From Ferrimonas marina (GTDB taxonomy: Bacteria > Pseudomonadota > Gammaproteobacteria > Enterobacterales > Shewanellaceae): a stretch of 64,000 nt of DNA. Shown in pieces: positions 62,391-64,000 of the stretch (position 1 is its first letter; the number at the start of each line of letters is the position of its first letter). The notes beneath the pieces are model-generated. The model was not told where the DNA came from. It searched no databases and was given only the letters and a program-made list of their open reading frames with translations. The stretch covers positions 12,152 through 76,151 of the forward strand of contig NZ_FQXG01000008.1 of the NCBI RefSeq assembly GCF_900129905.1, given 5' to 3'. Position numbers and translations under genes: made by a program.

Positions 62391-62951
62391 GTAACAACCT
62401 ATTTTATCTTTTTATCAAAGCAGGCCGTGAAGCATTGTGATTGCCAGGCCAGATTGCTTTGTTTTTTTAGTGCACTGCCTAGAAGTTGAATTCACAGAAT
62501 TCGAGAGAAATGTAAAACGAACCGTAACCTGGCGCAATCAAGTGTCATTATGGGATCTGGCGCCTGGTAAGTTTTTAAGTCAATGAAAAGACAGGAGTGT
62601 TACAGGTAACTGACAGAAAAGGTTAGGAAAAGTACCCAGAGTTATTTGCCGTAATTTTCCCTGCTTTACACTAACTGAAATTGCTTGTGAGACTTTTTTG
62701 TTGGTGGCTTTTTATTATTCTGACGAGCCATAGCCGACCTGGAACGTGAATATGTGTGAGGTTCTGTAGAGTGGGGATTATTATATTGCGCGGGTATTTA
62801 AAAGGAGTTCTGGGCGGCAACCTGCAGGGATTTTGAGCGATTTGGCAGTGAATTGAGCGAGAACGTGTGAAATGAGAAAAAAGCGGGGCGCCCGATTGGG
62901 CGCCCCGTTTGCTTGATGCCTGAGTGGTCGTTGCGTTGGATTCAGGTTCGC
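62391..62951. other. Long region upstream of the TonB-dependent receptor
   Basis: A 561-bp A/T-rich stretch with no gene. It includes the terminator of the upstream minus-strand ENPP gene (62877-62907) and must contain the receptor promoter. Direct repeats of CTGGCGC occur about 30 bp apart near 62530-62570. No convincing Fur box or riboswitch was seen. A small RNA or long leader is possible. Confidence 0.5.
62877..62907 (-). terminator. Intrinsic terminator after the ENPP-type gene
   Basis: A 10-bp perfect stem CGGGGCGCCC/GGGCGCCCCG around a GATT loop. On the minus strand it is followed by GC and a run of six T (62877-62882). It lies 44 bp after the stop at 62952. Confidence 0.82.
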
Positions 62952-63998
62952 TTAGCGAGCCAGCAGCGGCGCCAGTGGTGCCAGCTCACCATCGATGGGT
63001 TGTTCGATGGTGAGCCCGAGGATCTCCGCCATCAGCGGGTAGAGGTGGATGTTGTCTGCTTGCTCGATGCGGGCGTGAGGCTCAAAGGCAGGGCCACGGG
63101 CCATCATCAGGGTGTTCATCTGCGGCACCGCCGCCGTCTCATAGCCGTGCATGCCGATGGGGCCAGGACGGGCACCGTCGTAGGTGAGGTAGTGATCGTT
63201 GGTAACGATGATGGCGTCGCCTACGGCGCTGTGGCCTTTGAAACGCAGACGCAGTGGCACGTCATTGCGCTGGAAAGCTTCTACCCCATCAGTGGCGTTG
63301 AACAGCGCGACGATCTGCTCGAGATCGGCGTCGGTGGCGCCGTCCTGCTTGTGGATGTTGTACACCGCTGCGGTGCCGCGGATCAGGAACTTCTCCTTCA
63401 ACTCCGGGTGGTCGCGCAGTACGTCATCCACGTTGTAGCGCGGGTCATCTTCGACATTGGCCATGCCGTGATCCGAGGTGATGATGATGTTGATGTCCAA
63501 ACCCTCTTGCTCGGACAGTTCATCCAGGCGCGCAAACAGCTGGGCCAGGGCGGCATCGACCTTATGCAGGGCGTCGCGGGTCTGTGGCGCGTCCGGACCA
63601 AAGCGGTGGCCGGCGCTGTCGACCTCACTGAAGTAGAGGGTAACCAGCTGTGGGCGCTCGTCCTGTGGCAGGGCAAACCAGTCGACCACCTGGTCTACCC
63701 GGATCTGGAAATCCTCGATGTAGACAAAGGGCTTCCAGTAGCTGGGGCGGTAGCCGGCGATCTCTGCCTCAGAGCCAACCCAGAAGTAGGTGGCGGCCTT
63801 CATGTCCTGGCTTTCCGCCAACGACCATAAGGGCACACCGCCATAGAATCGGCCGTCGTTATCGGTTTTGCCAGGCGAGTAGTACTCCTGCAATTCCGGA
63901 CTGTAAAAGCCGTTGGCGACGATGCCGTGGTGCTCCGGCAGCAGGCCGGTGACCAGGGTTACGTGGTTAGGGAAGGTCAGGGTCGGGTAGGCCGGGGT
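62952..63998 (-). CDS. ENPP-type nucleotide pyrophosphatase/phosphodiesterase, 5' end outside window
   Basis: The coding frame is open to the right edge, so the N terminus is missing. The visible 348 residues start PAYPTLTFPNHVTLVTGLLP, the alkaline-phosphatase-superfamily ENPP signature with the Thr nucleophile (TFPNH). Later pieces LVTLYFSEVDSAGHRFGP, IIITSDHGMANV and PIGMHGYETAAVPQMNTL carry the zinc ligands of this family. A TTG within it could be mistaken for a start, but the protein clearly continues upstream. It probably degrades nucleotides or phosphodiesters outside the cytoplasm. It lies upstream of the TonB receptor on the same strand, separated by a terminator. Confidence 0.9.
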   Translation of the reverse strand, partial: TPAYPTLTFPNHVTLVTGLLPEHHGIVANGFYSPELQEYYSPGKTDNDGRFYGGVPLWSLAESQDMKAATYFWVGSEAEIAGYRPSYWKPFVYIEDFQIRVDQVVDWFALPQDERPQLVTLYFSEVDSAGHRFGPDAPQTRDALHKVDAALAQLFARLDELSEQEGLDINIIITSDHGMANVEDDPRYNVDDVLRDHPELKEKFLIRGTAAVYNIHKQDGATDADLEQIVALFNATDGVEAFQRNDVPLRLRFKGHSAVGDAIIVTNDHYLTYDGARPGPIGMHGYETAAVPQMNTLMMARGPAFEPHARIEQADNIHLYPLMAEILGLTIEQPIDGELAPLAPLLAR

Positions 63999-64000
63999 AA

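Noticed and set aside
62391-62951. Riboswitch or Fur-box upstream of the TonB receptor
   Set aside because: I saw no inverted GATAAT-type box and no conserved riboswitch core in the 560 bp.

Overview
The window reads as a chromosomal segment of a GC-rich (about 60%) marine-type gammaproteobacterium. Gene order and protein sequences are close to the Shewanella/Ferrimonas/Vibrio group (mfd next to a PilZ-type gene and lolCDE, comEC-msbA-lpxK-ycaR-kdsB, gltA divergent from sdhCDAB-sucABCD). A Ferrimonas-like organism is my best guess, from the combination of Shewanella-like synteny and high GC; I cannot run a search to confirm it. I saw no rRNA, tRNA, CRISPR array, insertion sequence or prophage.

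Layout. 1-98: a heptamer tandem repeat cut by the window edge. 0.1-3.2 kb: L-serine dehydratase (minus), then nagZ and ycfP (plus). 3.5-8.9 kb: acylphosphatase facing csiV, mfd and a PilZ-type gene. 8.9-13.0 kb: lolCDE, a parvulin and a LacA-type acetyltransferase. 13.0-16.1 kb: an orphan-rich stretch with small membrane proteins, a 48-residue Cys-rich ORF, and DUF6498- and DUF2062-type genes. 16.1-22.1 kb: comEC and the lipid A/KDO operon msbA-lpxK-ycaR-kdsB. 22.1-30.9 kb: a membrane protein, a secreted metallo-beta-lactamase-fold enzyme, and an efflux operon with one adaptor and two RND pumps. 31.1-42.4 kb: TCA-cycle block, gltA (minus) and sdhCDAB-sucABCD (plus). 42.8-45.8 kb: a DUF3360 permease behind a strong CRP-like site, a GcvR-like ACT protein and a FrnE/DsbA-type oxidoreductase. 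45.8-55.0 kb: a polyamine island, puuD-puuR-puuC-puuB-aguB-aguA (minus) divergent from puuA and an NhaC-family transporter (plus). 55.1-64.0 kb: accessory genes, namely a membrane protein, a TetR regulator, a large lipoprotein with a duplicated domain, a LysR regulator overlapping a GNAT enzyme tail to tail, a TonB-dependent receptor, and an ENPP-type phosphodiesterase cut by the right edge.

How the genes work together. The sdh-suc and gltA genes encode five consecutive TCA activities, with a predicted long sdhC leader and a terminator-like hairpin between sdhB and sucA. The Agu/Puu island would convert agmatine to N-carbamoylputrescine, putrescine, gamma-glutamyl-putrescine and finally GABA, under PuuR control. 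No GABA transaminase is present, so the pathway must finish elsewhere. The most novel-looking material is the merged agu-puu operon with its NhaC-type transporter, the 13-15 kb orphan cluster with the Cys-rich microprotein, and the duplicated-domain lipoprotein. I did not find an unmistakably new multi-gene system such as a defence or mobile island.
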